Of a stretch of DNA of 64,000 nucleotides, positions 37,366 through 46,368 are shown one piece after another; the first letter of the stretch is position 1, and each line of letters begins with the position of its first letter. The stretch is from NCBI RefSeq assembly GCF_002564025.1, contig NZ_PDJH01000001.1, forward strand, positions 2,046,001 to 2,110,000, written 5' to 3'. Below the pieces are notes generated by a model, which was not told where the DNA came from, did no database searches, and was given only the letters and a program-made list of their open reading frames with translations. This DNA comes from Flavimobilis soli (lineage in GTDB: Bacteria > Actinomycetota > Actinomycetes > Actinomycetales > Cellulomonadaceae). Position numbers and translations under genes: made by a program.

Positions 37366-37737
37366 TCAGCGCAGCCTCGCGGCCTGGAGCGGGAACAGTC
37401 GCGAGATGTCGGCGCGCGTCCCCGACGCGCGCAGCCGTCCGTCGTCGACGGCGTCGGCCCACGCGACCTCGCCGGTGACGATGCTGAGCCAGGTCTGCGG
37501 GTCCGTCTCGACGACGTTCGGCGGGGTGTCGCGCGTGTGGCGCGGGCCCTCGATCGCCTGGACCGCGCCGTCGGGCGGGACGCGGACCTCGACCGCGTGC
37601 CCGGGCTCGATCGCCGCGACCTCCTCGAGCGTGAAGCGGACGGCGGTCGCGCGGGCGCGGCGGTTGGTCGGGTCCTCGCGCCAGGCGGCGATCGCGGCGC
37701 GTCCTGCGGTGGGGTCGGTGCGGCGTCGTGCGGGCAT
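37366..37737 (-). CDS. small SCP2-like sterol-carrier family protein
   Basis: A 123-residue protein, conserved in actinobacteria and often annotated as sterol carrier family. FTLEEVAAIEPGHAVEVRVPP and TDPQTWLSIVTGEVAWADAV with the LRASGTRADISRLFPL end are the recognisable parts of a short SCP2-like fold, which may bind lipids. Bacterial function unknown. The family often lies near purF; here it is 5 kb from it. It is divergent from the next small membrane protein. Confidence 0.75.
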   Translation of the reverse strand: MPARRRTDPTAGRAAIAAWREDPTNRRARATAVRFTLEEVAAIEPGHAVEVRVPPDGAVQAIEGPRHTRDTPPNVVETDPQTWLSIVTGEVAWADAVDDGRLRASGTRADISRLFPLQAARLR

Positions 37738-37781
37738 GGCTCGATCGTAGGATGACGCCGCCGAGCGGCTAGGGTCGGAAC

Positions 37782-38177
37782 GTGACTTCCACCGACCCGC
37801 AGCAGCCGAGCTCGCCGACGCCCGACCCCGCGGAGATGCCCGACCCCGCGGGGATGCTCGACCCCGCGGAGACGCCCGAATCCGCGGGGACGCCCGCGGG
37901 GGTGCTCGACCCCGCGGAGACGCCCACCCCTGCGGAGACGGTGCCCGTGACGGAGGTCGTCGACCCGCGGACGGTGCGCCGCGCGCCCCGCTTCAAGGCG
38001 TTCGCGTGGACCGGCGTCGTCGTCGGTCTGATCGTGAGCGCCGCGCTCAACCTGTTCGCGCTCGAGCCCGGGCACCCCACGTGGTCGCGCTCGATCCTCA
38101 CGCTCGAGGTGACGCTCGCGGGTCTCGTCGTCGGCGTCGTCTGGGCGCTGATCGCGGACCGCCGCTCCCGCCGCTGA
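37782..38177 (+). CDS. two-helix membrane protein with DPAE-rich N-terminus
   Basis: 131 residues. Residues 1-65 hold imperfect repeats of DPAE(M/T)P and ESAGTPAG. Two helices follow (about 77-95 and 103-124) with a short ALEPGHPTW loop. The basic end is ADRRSRR. No family was recognised. The repeats make the N-terminus highly acidic and probably cytoplasmic. Good codon use and a start at GTG (37782) 44 bases from the divergent SCP2-like gene support a real gene. Confidence 0.6.
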   Translation: MTSTDPQQPSSPTPDPAEMPDPAGMLDPAETPESAGTPAGVLDPAETPTPAETVPVTEVVDPRTVRRAPRFKAFAWTGVVVGLIVSAALNLFALEPGHPTWSRSILTLEVTLAGLVVGVVWALIADRRSRR

Positions 38178-38211
38178 CCCAGCGGGGATCGAGCCGCGCC
38201 CGAGTCCCGAC

Positions 38212-38684
38212 CGATCGCCCGGATGCACACGCGACGTGTGCACCCGGGCGATCTGTCGTCTGGTGGGGGAGTGTCCCTCGCACTGATCGCCCGGTTGCAC
38301 GCGCGACGTGTGCGCCCGGGCGATCTGTCGTCTGGTGGGGGAGTGTCCCTCGCACTGATCGCCCGGTTGCACGCGCGACGTGTGCGCCCGGGCGATCTGT
38401 CGTCTGGTGGGGGAGTGTCCCTCGCACTGATCGCCCGGTTGCACGCGCGACGTGTGCGCCCGGGCGATCTGTCGTCTGGTGGGGGAGTGTCCCTCGCACT
38501 GATCGCCCGGATGCACACGCGACGTGTGCACCCGGGCGATCTGTCGTCCGGTGGGGGAGTGCCCCTCGCACTGATCGCCCGGTTGCACGCGCGACGTGTG
38601 CACCCGGGCGATCTGTCGTCTGGTGGGGGAGTCTCCCTCCCACCGATCGCCCGATTGCACGCGTGGGCCGTGCAATCGGGCGAT
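38212..38684. repeat. seven-copy 72-bp tandem repeat of GATCGCCC hairpins
   Basis: Units start at 38212, 38284, 38356, 38428, 38500, 38572 and 38644, exactly 72 bases apart. Units 2-4 are identical. Each holds an inverted repeat: GATCGCCCGG, TGCAC, a GCGAC loop, then the complements ending GGGCGATC, followed by a TCTGGTGGGGGAGTG spacer. Units 1 and 5 carry paired changes that keep the stem. The last unit is a perfect 16-bp stem (38644-38659 with 38669-38684). It lies between convergent genes, with the sulfate operon stop 14 bases beyond, so it may terminate both. There are no variable spacers, so it is not CRISPR. Confidence 0.92.
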
Positions 38685-38697
38685 CGGTCGCCGAGCG

Positions 38698-39663
38698 TCA
38701 GACGAGGGCGAGCGTGCGGGCGTCCGGCGCCGGGCGCAGCCAGACCGTCGACCCGCCCGATGCGCCGAGCGCGCGCTGCTCGGCGCGCGTGAGCGTCACC
38801 TCGGTGCGGCTGCCTGCCGCCTCGACCTCGAGCCGCACCTCGTACCCGACGCGCAGCGCCCGCACGACCTTCCCCTCGACGGTCGCGAGGCCCGACGGCG
38901 GCTCCGTGAACACGTGCACGTCGTGCGGCCGCACGAGGCGGTCGCCGAGCGTCGTGACCGGCCCGAGGAAGCCCATGACGAACGGGTTCGCCGGGGTGTC
39001 GTAGAGGTCGTCGGGCGACCCGACCTGCTCGACGCGACCCTCGTTGATGACGACGATCTCGTCGGCGACCTCGAGGGCTTCCTCCTGGTCGTGCGTCACG
39101 AAGACGGTCGTCACGGGGATCTCGTCGTGCAGGCGGCGCAGCCAGTCGCGCAGCTCCTTGCGCACCTTCGCGTCGAGCGCGCCGAACGGCTCGTCGAGCA
39201 GCAGCACGGACGGCTGGACGGCGAGCGCCCGGGCGAGCGCCATGCGCTGCCGCTGACCGCCGGAGAGCTGGGCGGGCTTGCGGTCCGCGAACTGCGTGAG
39301 GTGCACGAGCGCGAGCAGCTCGTCGACGCGCCGTCGCACCTCGTCCTTCGGCGTCTTGCGGATCTCGAGCCCGAACGCGACGTTCTTGCGCACGGACAGG
39401 TGCTTGAACGCGGCGTAGTGCTGGAACACGAAGCCGACGTTGCGCTTCTGCGCGGGCAGGCTCGTGGCGTCGCGGCCCTCGATCGAGACGGTGCCGGTGT
39501 CGGCCGTCTCGAGCCCGGCGATGATGCGCAGGAGCGTGGACTTGCCGCCGCCGGAGGGGCCGAGCAGCGCGGTGAGCTGGCCGGTGGGGATGGAGACGGA
39601 GACGTCGTCGAGGGCGACGAAGTCGCCGAACTTCTTGCCGACGCCGCGGACGTCGATGCTCAT
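38698..39663 (-). CDS. cysA: sulfate/thiosulfate ABC transporter ATP-binding protein CysA
   Basis: 321 residues. Walker A is GPSGGGKST, signature LSGGQRQR, Walker B LLLDEPF, and the switch is VTHDQEEA. The C-terminal 75 residues form a TOBE/OB-like domain typical of CysA ([13 protein letters not shown]). It powers sulfate uptake with CysT, CysW and the binding protein upstream. GAGGAGCG precedes the ATG at 39663. A 91-base gap with two hairpin repeats separates it from cysW. Confidence 0.93.
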   Translation of the reverse strand: MSIDVRGVGKKFGDFVALDDVSVSIPTGQLTALLGPSGGGKSTLLRIIAGLETADTGTVSIEGRDATSLPAQKRNVGFVFQHYAAFKHLSVRKNVAFGLEIRKTPKDEVRRRVDELLALVHLTQFADRKPAQLSGGQRQRMALARALAVQPSVLLLDEPFGALDAKVRKELRDWLRRLHDEIPVTTVFVTHDQEEALEVADEIVVINEGRVEQVGSPDDLYDTPANPFVMGFLGPVTTLGDRLVRPHDVHVFTEPPSGLATVEGKVVRALRVGYEVRLEVEAAGSRTEVTLTRAEQRALGASGGSTVWLRPAPDARTLALV

Positions 39664-39693
39664 GGTCGCTCCTCGAGGTGGTTCGCGCGGTGC

Positions 39694-39741
39694 GTGGGGC
39701 GCGCCGGGCGCGCGGGTTCGGTGGGGCGCGCCGGGCGCGCG
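39694..39741. repeat. two GC-rich direct repeats inside the sulfate operon
   Basis: GTGGGGCGCGCCGGGCGCGCG occurs at 39694 and 39721 with a 27-base period, between cysW and cysA. Each copy can fold into a GCGCGC hairpin. It could stabilise mRNA or reduce read-through to cysA. Confidence 0.6.
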
Positions 39742-39754
39742 TGCTCTGGTGCGG

Positions 39755-40567
39755 TCATCGGCGGGCCTTCGTCTCGGGCCGCAGGAACGAGACCACGATG
39801 ATGCAGGCGACGGAGACGGCGGCGAGCAGGAAGCTCGTGGCGTAGGCGGTGGCCTGCTCGAAGTCCTGGTACTTCTGCTCGACGAGGAGCGTCGCCGTCT
39901 GCGTGCGGCCCTCGAGGTTGCCGGAGACGATCTTGACGGCGCCGAACTCGCCGAGGGACCGCGCGAGCGTGAGGACGACGCCGTAGACGATCGCCCAGCG
40001 GATCGCGGGCAGCGTGATGCGCCAGAAGGTCTGGAGCCCGCCTGCGCCGAGGGACCGCGCGGCCTGCTCCTCATCGGTGCCGATCTCGGTGAGGACGGGC
40101 ACGACCTCGCGGATGACGAGGGGCAGCGACACGAACGCGGTCGCGAGCACGATGCCCGGCGTCGCGAAGATGATCTGCAGGCCGTTGGCCTCGAGCGTCG
40201 GCCCGAACCAGGTGCCGCGGCCGCCGTAGGCGAGGACGAGCGCGAGCCCGACGACGACCGGGGAGACGGACAGCGGCAGGTCGAGCAGTGCCGACAGCAG
40301 GCGCTTTCCTCGGAACTCCTTGCGGACGAGCAGCAGGGAGATGCCGACGCCGAACACGGTGTTGAGGAGCGTCGCCTGCAGGGCGACGGACGCGGTGAGC
40401 TGGAGGGCGAAGACGACGGACGGCTCGCTCAGGGTGTGCCGCAGGGACGTGAGGCCGTCGGCGAACGTGTGCTGCACGACGAGGCTGACCGGCCAGCCGA
40501 CGAGCAGCACGAGGTACGCGACGACGACGACGCGCAGCACCCAGGTGGTGGTCCTGCTCCTAGCCAC
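39755..40567 (-). CDS. cysW: sulfate ABC transporter permease CysW
   Basis: A 270-residue permease with about six helices. The EAA loop ([22 protein letters not shown]) and the family motif [21 protein letters not shown] are conserved; the latter defines CysW. GTG start at 40567 overlaps the cysT stop by 8 bases. It forms the membrane channel with CysT and CysA. Confidence 0.92.
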   Translation of the reverse strand: MARSRTTTWVLRVVVVAYLVLLVGWPVSLVVQHTFADGLTSLRHTLSEPSVVFALQLTASVALQATLLNTVFGVGISLLLVRKEFRGKRLLSALLDLPLSVSPVVVGLALVLAYGGRGTWFGPTLEANGLQIIFATPGIVLATAFVSLPLVIREVVPVLTEIGTDEEQAARSLGAGGLQTFWRITLPAIRWAIVYGVVLTLARSLGEFGAVKIVSGNLEGRTQTATLLVEQKYQDFEQATAYATSFLLAAVSVACIIVVSFLRPETKARR

Positions 40568-41480
40568 GGGACGCCACCTTCCGCTGGATGAGGTCGAGGG
40601 CGACGATCGCGAGGAGCGAGACGGCGAGCAGGAGCGTCGCGACGGCGGCGGCCGCGGCCTGGTCACCGTTCTCGAGGTAGGACAGGATCCGCACGGACGC
40701 GACCTCGGTGCGCATGGGCAGGTTGCCTGAGAGGAGGACGAGCGAGCCGTACTCGCTGATCCCGCGCGCGAAGGAGAGTGCGGCGCCGGAGGCGATCGCG
40801 GGGACGAGGGAGGGGAGGATGACGCGGCGCAGGATGGTCGTGCGCCCGGCGCCGAGGGAGGCGGCGGCCTCCTCGACGTCCTGGTCGAGCTCGGCGAGGA
40901 CGGGCTGGACGGTGCGCACGACGAACGGCAGCGTGACGAACAGCAGCGCGAGCGTCACGGACAGCTCGGTGTTGGCGACGTTGACGCCGAGCGGGCTCGA
41001 CGGCCCGTAGAGGGACAGCAGCACGAGGCCGGCGACGATCGTCGGCAGCGCGAACGGGATGTCGATGAGCACCTCGAGGAGGCGCCTGCCGGGGAACGAG
41101 TCGCGTACGAGGACCCACGCGATGACGGTGCCCATGACCATGTTGACGAGGGTGACGATCAGCGCGTGCGTGATCGTCAGGCTGATCGCGGCGGCGGTCT
41201 GCGGGTCGGTGATCGTCGCGCTGAACCTGCCCCAGCCTCCGGACGACGTCGCGACGACGACGGCGGCGAGCGGCAGCAGCGCGAGCACGGAGAACCAGAC
41301 GACAGCGACGCCGAGGCCTACGCGTGATGAGGCGGTGAGGTCGCGGGCGCCCGGTGCGCGGCGCACGCGCCGCTGCTGAGCCGGGGGCTGCGGCGCGTCG
41401 TCGGGCGGTTGTGGAGAGACGGCCGAGGCGGTCGGCCCCTGAGGGGCCGGCCGCCCGAGCGTGGTGCGCGACGAGGTCAC
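40560..41480 (-). CDS. cysT: sulfate ABC transporter permease CysT
   Basis: A 306-residue permease. Its N-terminal 70 residues are an unusual Arg/Pro/Gln-rich cytoplasmic tail. Core helices follow, with the EAA loop EEAAASLGAGRTTILRRVILP and the CysT motif RGISEYGSLVLLSGNLP. The GTG start shares four bases with the end of the binding-protein gene, so translation is coupled. It belongs to the complete cysP-cysT-cysW-cysA operon. Confidence 0.92.
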   Translation of the reverse strand: MTSSRTTLGRPAPQGPTASAVSPQPPDDAPQPPAQQRRVRRAPGARDLTASSRVGLGVAVVWFSVLALLPLAAVVVATSSGGWGRFSATITDPQTAAAISLTITHALIVTLVNMVMGTVIAWVLVRDSFPGRRLLEVLIDIPFALPTIVAGLVLLSLYGPSSPLGVNVANTELSVTLALLFVTLPFVVRTVQPVLAELDQDVEEAAASLGAGRTTILRRVILPSLVPAIASGAALSFARGISEYGSLVLLSGNLPMRTEVASVRILSYLENGDQAAAAAVATLLLAVSLLAIVALDLIQRKVASRG

Positions 41481-42514
41481 TTCTTGCCCGTCTCCTGCTG
41501 GATCTTGGTGACGAGGCCGTCGTCGCCGAAGAACTTGGCGTTGGTCTCGCTCCACCCGCCGAAGTCGTCGGCGATCGTGAGCAGCTTCTCCGGCTCGGGG
41601 AAGGGGTTCTTCGGGTCGTTCGCGCCCTCGACCTCGATCGGGCCGACGTCGACGAGCGGGCGGAAGCCCTTCGCGGCGAACTCCTTCTGGCCCTCGGCCG
41701 TCAGGACGAAGTCGAGGTAGGCCTTGGCCTTGGGGTCGGCGTCCTTGAGGACGGCGGCCGGGTTCTCGATGAGGAGCGTCTCGGCGGGGACGACGTAGTC
41801 GAAGGTCTCGCCGTTCTGCCGCGCGAGGATCGCCTCGTTCTCGTAGGAGATGAGGACGTCGCCGGTGCCGGACGTGAACGCCGTCGTCGCGTCACGGCCG
41901 GAGCCGGGGAGTGCGGCGACGTTCTCGAAGAACTTCGTGAGGTACTCGGTCGCCTCCGCCTCGGTGCCGCCCTTGGCGAGGACGGACCCGTACGCGGCGA
42001 GGATGTTCCAGCGCGCGGAGCCGGACGAGCCGGGGTTGGGCGAGACGATCGAGACGTCGTCGCGGACGAGGTCATCCCACCCCTGGATGTTCTTCGGGTT
42101 GCCCTCGCGGACGACGAGCACGACGACGGAGTCGGACACGATGCCCTTGTGCTCGCCGTCGTCCCAGCTCTCGTCGACCAGGCCCGCGTCGACGAGGCGC
42201 GTGACGTCGCCCGTGAGCGAGAAGTGGACGTAGTCGGCGTCGAGCCCGGACTCGACGGCGCGGGACTGGTCGCCCGAGGCGCCGTACGACGTCGTCCAGG
42301 TGGTGCCGGCGCCCGCGTCGGTCTTCGCGAACGCGGCCTGGGCGGCGTCGTTCGCGGCCTTCGGCACAGCGAAGCCGACGAGGCTGAGCTGCGTGCTCGC
42401 GGCGTCGCCGCTGGTCGAGGCGTTGAGAGGCTCCGGGCCACAGGCGCTCAGCGCCGTCGCCGTGAGTGCGGCCAGGGCAAGGGTGAGGATCCCTCGAGTC
42501 GAGCGTGCGGTCAT
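41477..42514 (-). CDS. cysP: sulfate-binding lipoprotein CysP/Sbp
   Basis: 345 residues. Lipobox LSAC near residue 25. The ligand-binding fold shows FAVPKAANDAAQAAF, SYGASGDQSRAVESGLDADY, NPKNIQGWDDLVRDDVSIVSP, ARWNILAAYG and ALPGSGRDATTAFTSG, which are the sulfate-binding loops of the Sbp/CysP family. It is the first gene of the sulfate operon and captures sulfate or thiosulfate outside the cell. Its promoter must lie in the 248-base divergent region shared with purF, which holds a 20-base palindrome. Confidence 0.92.
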   Translation of the reverse strand: MTARSTRGILTLALAALTATALSACGPEPLNASTSGDAASTQLSLVGFAVPKAANDAAQAAFAKTDAGAGTTWTTSYGASGDQSRAVESGLDADYVHFSLTGDVTRLVDAGLVDESWDDGEHKGIVSDSVVVLVVREGNPKNIQGWDDLVRDDVSIVSPNPGSSGSARWNILAAYGSVLAKGGTEAEATEYLTKFFENVAALPGSGRDATTAFTSGTGDVLISYENEAILARQNGETFDYVVPAETLLIENPAAVLKDADPKAKAYLDFVLTAEGQKEFAAKGFRPLVDVGPIEVEGANDPKNPFPEPEKLLTIADDFGGWSETNAKFFGDDGLVTKIQQETGKK

Positions 42515-42625
42515 CGTGGTGCCTTCGTTCCGTAGGGGTCGGCCGGCGGGTGCTGGTCGGAGCAGGAACGTAACCGCAACCCGACGGAATCGATCGACAA
42601 TGCTCCGGCTGTCTCACATGTCAGG

Positions 42626-42645
42626 AAGGTCCGTCCACGGACCTT
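42626..42645. promoter_or_regulatory. 20-bp perfect palindrome between cysP and purF
   Basis: AAGGTCCGTCCACGGACCTT: two 9-base arms around CC. It lies 112 bases before cysP and 118 before purF on opposite strands, near mid-gap. Between divergent promoters it is more likely an operator than a terminator. The regulator is unknown. Confidence 0.55.
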
Positions 42646-42762
42646 GGTCCCGGCCGAGGTCGGGGGGCGGTTCGCGCGGCGGCCACGTCGGCGGCCGCGC
42701 ACCGTTCGTTCCGAATCGTGGGCTCTCCGCGAGGGCTCGGTGTGCTGTGGGACACTGAACTC

Positions 42763-44310
42763 GTGGCCTTGCGCGGAGACGGACTGCTCAATCACGACCT
42801 CATGCCCGGCGAGAAGGGACCGCAGGACGAGTGCGGCGTCTTCGGCGTCTGGGCGCCCGGCGAGGAGGTCGCCAAGCTCGCGTACTTCGGGCTCTACGCC
42901 CTCCAGCACCGCGGCCAGGAGTCAGCCGGCATCGCGACGAGCAACGGCCAGCAGATCCTCGTCTACAAGGACATGGGTCTCGTCTCGCAGGTCTTCGACG
43001 AGACCGCGCTGAACGCGCTCGGCGGGCACATCGCCGTCGGCCACTGCCGCTACTCGACGACCGGCGGCGTCACCTGGGAGAACGCCCAGCCGACGCTCGG
43101 CGCGACAGCCAAGGGGACGGTCGCCCTCGGCCACAACGGCAACCTCGTCAACAGCGCCGAGCTCGTCGAGCTCGTCGCGGAGCGCTACGGCGCCCAGCGT
43201 CGCGGCGAGCTCGCTCGCGGCAACACGACCGACACGGCCCTCATCACCGCCCTCTTCGCGGGCGACGAGGGGCACACCCTCGAGCAGACGGCGCTCGAGG
43301 TCCTGCCGCGCCTGCGCGGCGCGTTCAGCCTCGTCTTCATGGACGAGCACACGCTCTACGCCGCGCGCGACCCGCAGGGCGTGCGTCCGCTCGTGCTCGG
43401 CCGCCTCGAGCGCGGCTGGGTCGTCGCCTCCGAGACGTCGGCGCTCGACATCGTCGGAGCCTCGGTCGTCCGCGAGGTCGAGCCCGGCGAGATGATCATC
43501 ATCGACGACGAGGGCCTGCGCTCCCACCGCTTCGCCGAGGTCAAGCGCGCGGGCTGCGTCTTCGAGTACGTCTACCTCGCCCGCCCCGACACGACGATCG
43601 CCGGTCGCTCGGTGCACGCCGCGCGCGTCGAGATGGGCCGCCGTCTCGCGCAGGAGCACGCCGTCGAGGCGGACCTCGTCATCCCCGTCCCCGAGTCCGG
43701 GACGCCGGCCGCGGTCGGCTACGCGCAGGAGTCCGGCATCCCGTTCGGCCAGGGCCTCACCAAGAACGCCTACGTCGGTCGCACCTTCATCCAGCCGTCG
43801 GACACGCTCCGCCAGCTCGGCATCCGGCTCAAGCTCAACCCGCTGCGCGAGGTCATCCGCGGCAAGCGCCTCGTCGTCGTCGACGACTCGATCGTCCGGG
43901 GCAACACGCAGCGCGCGCTCGTGCGCATGCTCCGCGAGGCGGGTGCCGCCGAGGTGCACATCCGCATCTCCGCACCGCCGGTGAAGTGGCCGTGCTTCTA
44001 CGGCATCGACTTCGCGTCGCGTGCCGAGCTCATCGCGAACGGCCTCAACAAGGACGAGATCGCGGCCTCCCTCGGCGCCGACTCCCTCGGCTACATCTCG
44101 CTCGAGGCGATGATCGAGGCGACCGAGCAGCCGAAGGCACAGCTGTGCGCGGCGTGCTTCACCGGCGAGTACCCGATCGAGCTGCCGGACGACGAGAAGC
44201 TCGGCAAGCACCTGCTCGAGTCCGGCGAGGCGCCGCTCGGCAACCCGACCGACGGCCTGACGACCCTGGCCGTGTCCACGGGCGGCGGCGACGCGCTCAA
44301 CCGTCCCTGA
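42763..44310 (+). CDS. purF: amidophosphoribosyltransferase PurF
   Basis: 515 residues. First step of purine synthesis: PRPP and glutamine to phosphoribosylamine. A short propeptide (LRGDGLLNHDLMPGEKGPQDE) precedes the catalytic Cys of ECGVFGVWAPG, the N-terminal nucleophile after processing. HIAVGHCRYSTTGG, GHNGNLVN, the PRPP loop VVVDDSIVRGNT and the iron-sulfur ligands of the B. subtilis-type enzyme (CVFEYVY, LCAACFTGEYP) are seen. The GTG at 42763 fits the propeptide. A GACACT element six bases upstream suggests a leaderless mRNA. purM follows after 61 bases. Confidence 0.95.
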   Translation: MALRGDGLLNHDLMPGEKGPQDECGVFGVWAPGEEVAKLAYFGLYALQHRGQESAGIATSNGQQILVYKDMGLVSQVFDETALNALGGHIAVGHCRYSTTGGVTWENAQPTLGATAKGTVALGHNGNLVNSAELVELVAERYGAQRRGELARGNTTDTALITALFAGDEGHTLEQTALEVLPRLRGAFSLVFMDEHTLYAARDPQGVRPLVLGRLERGWVVASETSALDIVGASVVREVEPGEMIIIDDEGLRSHRFAEVKRAGCVFEYVYLARPDTTIAGRSVHAARVEMGRRLAQEHAVEADLVIPVPESGTPAAVGYAQESGIPFGQGLTKNAYVGRTFIQPSDTLRQLGIRLKLNPLREVIRGKRLVVVDDSIVRGNTQRALVRMLREAGAAEVHIRISAPPVKWPCFYGIDFASRAELIANGLNKDEIAASLGADSLGYISLEAMIEATEQPKAQLCAACFTGEYPIELPDDEKLGKHLLESGEAPLGNPTDGLTTLAVSTGGGDALNRP

Positions 44311-44371
44311 CCGCAAGCACAACGTCCATCCCCGTGGTCCGCGAGCGGTCCACGACGCGAGGAGCGCACCG

Positions 44372-45475
44372 ATGACCGAAGGAATCACGTACGCCGCGGC
44401 AGGCGTCGACACCGAGGCGGGCGACAAGGCCGTCGAGCTGATGAAGGCGGCGCTCGGGCGCACGCACGGGCCGCAGGTGCTCGGCGGGGCCGGCGGGTTC
44501 GCGGGCCTGTACGACTTCTCCGAGGTCCTCACGTACCGCAAGCCCCTGCTCGCGACGTCGACCGACGGCGTCGGCACCAAGGTCGCGATCGCGCAGGCGA
44601 TGGACAAGCACGACACGATCGGCTTCGACCTCGTCGGCATGGTCGTCGACGACATCGTCGTGGTCGGTGCGAAGCCGCTGTTCATGACGGACTACATCGC
44701 GTGCGGCAAGGTCGTGCCGGAGCGCATCGCGGACATCGTGCGCGGCGTCGCGGAGGCGTGCGCCGTCGCGGGCACGGCGCTCGTCGGCGGGGAGACCGCC
44801 GAGCACCCGGGTCTCCTGGGCGAGGACGAGTACGACGTCGCGGGTGCGGCGACGGGCGTCGTCGAGGCGGACGCGCTGCTCGGCCCCGACCGCGTGGAGG
44901 CGGGTGACGTGCTCGTCGCGATGGCGTCGTCGGGCCTGCACTCGAACGGGTACTCGCTCGTGCGTGCCGTCGTGAAGCACGCGGGCTGGGAGCTCGACCG
45001 GCACGTCGACGAGCTCGGCCGCACCCTCGGCGAGGAGCTGCTCGAGCCGACGCGCGTCTATGCGTCCGACGTCCTCGCGATCGCGGGAGACCCTGCGACC
45101 CAGGTGCACGCGTTCACGCACGTCACCGGTGGCGGCCTTGCGGCGAACCTGGCGCGCGTCCTGCCCGCGGGCACGGTCGCGACGGTCGACCGCGCCTCGT
45201 GGGAGGTGCCCGCGGTGTTCCGCCTCGTCCGTGAGCTCGGCGGCGTGCCGCGCGGCGACCTGGAGAACACGCTCAACCTCGGGGTCGGCATGGTCGCCGT
45301 CGTCGGCGCGGACGGCGTCGCCGCGACGATCGCGCGCTGCAAGGCGGCCGGCATCGACGCGTGGGTGCTGGGTGAGGTTGCTCACCTCGGTCCGGACGAC
45401 GACCGCGACGGGCTCGTCTCCGGGACGAAGGGCGTCCAGGCGGGAGCCGTGCGTCTCGTCGGGGACTACCGGTAG
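44372..45475 (+). CDS. purM: phosphoribosylformylglycinamidine cyclo-ligase PurM
   Basis: A 367-residue AIR synthase that closes the imidazole ring with ATP (step 5 of purine synthesis). The family motifs are TYAAAGVDTEAGDKAVELMK, STDGVGTKVAIAQAM, DLVGMVVDDIVVVGA, GGETAEHPGLLG, SGLHSNGYSLVR, and HVTGGGLAANLAR. GAGGAG precedes the ATG. Two large hairpins follow the stop. Confidence 0.96.
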   Translation: MTEGITYAAAGVDTEAGDKAVELMKAALGRTHGPQVLGGAGGFAGLYDFSEVLTYRKPLLATSTDGVGTKVAIAQAMDKHDTIGFDLVGMVVDDIVVVGAKPLFMTDYIACGKVVPERIADIVRGVAEACAVAGTALVGGETAEHPGLLGEDEYDVAGAATGVVEADALLGPDRVEAGDVLVAMASSGLHSNGYSLVRAVVKHAGWELDRHVDELGRTLGEELLEPTRVYASDVLAIAGDPATQVHAFTHVTGGGLAANLARVLPAGTVATVDRASWEVPAVFRLVRELGGVPRGDLENTLNLGVGMVAVVGADGVAATIARCKAAGIDAWVLGEVAHLGPDDDRDGLVSGTKGVQAGAVRLVGDYR

Positions 45476-45481
45476 GCGTCA

Positions 45482-45509
45482 GGCGTCGCGGGCTGCGGCC
45501 CGCGACGCC
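45482..45509. terminator. hairpin directly after purM
   Basis: A perfect 12-bp stem, GGCGTCGCGGGC, loop TGCG, and complement, starting 7 bases after the purM stop. Confidence 0.75.
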
Positions 45510-45531
45510 GGTCCACCTGGCGACAGACGAA

Positions 45532-45568
45532 CGAGAGCGCCGCACACCTGGGGTGTACGGCGCTCTCG
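45532..45568. terminator. bidirectional hairpin between purM and the DUF3073 gene
   Basis: An 11-bp stem CGAGAGCGCCG with its complement. The 15-base middle can extend the helix (ACACC with GGTGT). It lies between convergent genes and should stop both. Confidence 0.8.
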
Positions 45569-45621
45569 CTTGCTCGGGTCAGCTCGACGACGGACGGCCG
45601 TGGAGCCGAGGGGGGAGCGAG

Positions 45622-45813
45622 TCAGTCGCGCTCGTCGTTCCAGTCCACGTACGGGTCCACGTCGTCCTCCGCCGCACTGCGGTGGTCGACGACGTCAGTC
45701 GCGCTGCGGCGGGAGAGCTCCTGCTCGAGCGCCCTGATGTCCGTAGGCGGGGTGTAGTACTTCAGCTCGCGAGCGACCTTCGTCTGCTTCGCCTTCTGAC
45801 GGCCGCGGCCCAT
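45622..45813 (-). CDS. DUF3073 protein
   Basis: A 63-residue protein beginning MGRGRQKAKQTKVARELKYY, the invariant start of actinobacterial DUF3073. The basic head and an acidic tail (AAEDDVDPYVDWNDERD) are typical. Function unknown. Position between purM and bldC is conserved in many actinobacteria. A strong AAGGGGGG ribosome site lies before the ATG at 45813; the longer open frame upstream is not conserved. Confidence 0.88.
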   Translation of the reverse strand: MGRGRQKAKQTKVARELKYYTPPTDIRALEQELSRRSATDVVDHRSAAEDDVDPYVDWNDERD

Positions 45814-46116
45814 GGCTGTGACCCCCCTTACATAGAGGCAGGACTGGCTCGTGTCGGTATGCCGTTTCAGGGCTCCGGTGCACGGGCGGTCCGGCATGTT
45901 GACTCGTCTATTCGCCCCCAACGGTACATGGTCCGACGGTATTCCGACCACTTTGGCTTTCCCTGCCGATAAGGAGGGAGAGGCCCGCTGCGCGGCTATC
46001 TGGACAGATCGGATGAAGTGCGACGAACCTCACATCTTCACCCGCGCCGGTGGCAACTTGTCCCAGTTGCGGGTGGCATGATGATGCCTTATAAGAACGA
46101 CGATGAAGGAGCGACC
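45814..46116. other. 303-bp divergent gap between DUF3073 and bldC
   Basis: Non-coding, AT-richer than the genes around it, with promoters expected on both strands. Only the bldC promoter at 46067-46095 could be proposed. I see no repeats or RNA motif. Confidence 0.5.
46067..46095 (+). promoter_or_regulatory. putative bldC promoter
   Basis: TTGCGG (46067-46072), 17 bases, then TATAAG (46090-46095), 22 bases before the bldC start. Spacing is ideal for a housekeeping sigma factor; the -10 lacks the final T. Confidence 0.4.
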
Positions 46117-46332
46117 ATGCCTGTCCACGGCAATGAGTCCGACGTACTGCTGACTCCGGCCGAGGTGGCGAGCCTCTTCCGTGTTGACCCCAAGACGGTC
46201 ACCCGCTGGGCCAAGGCGGGCAAGATCTCCGCGATCCGCACCCTGGGTGGTCACCGCCGCTACCGCGAGGCTGAGGTTCTCTCGCTCCTCAACGAGAGCG
46301 CGACGCAGGCCGCTCTCGCCGACGGGAGCTGA
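46117..46332 (+). CDS. bldC: BldC-family MerR-like DNA-binding protein
   Basis: A 71-residue single-domain winged helix. LLTPAEVASLFRVDPKTVTRWAKAGKISAIRTLGGHRRYREAEV is near-identical in type to BldC of Streptomyces (68 residues), which binds direct repeats cooperatively and controls development. In non-sporulating relatives its targets are little known. AAGGAG lies before the ATG at 46117. A hairpin follows. Confidence 0.92.
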   Translation: MPVHGNESDVLLTPAEVASLFRVDPKTVTRWAKAGKISAIRTLGGHRRYREAEVLSLLNESATQAALADGS

Positions 46333-46368
46333 CGTAGCCGCCCACTCAGCGGCATCGTCGAACTTCGC

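Noticed and set aside
38212..38684. Regular 72-bp repeats as a CRISPR array
   Set aside because: The whole unit repeats without unique spacers, and no cas gene is near. The continuous open frames through the array come from the period being a multiple of three.
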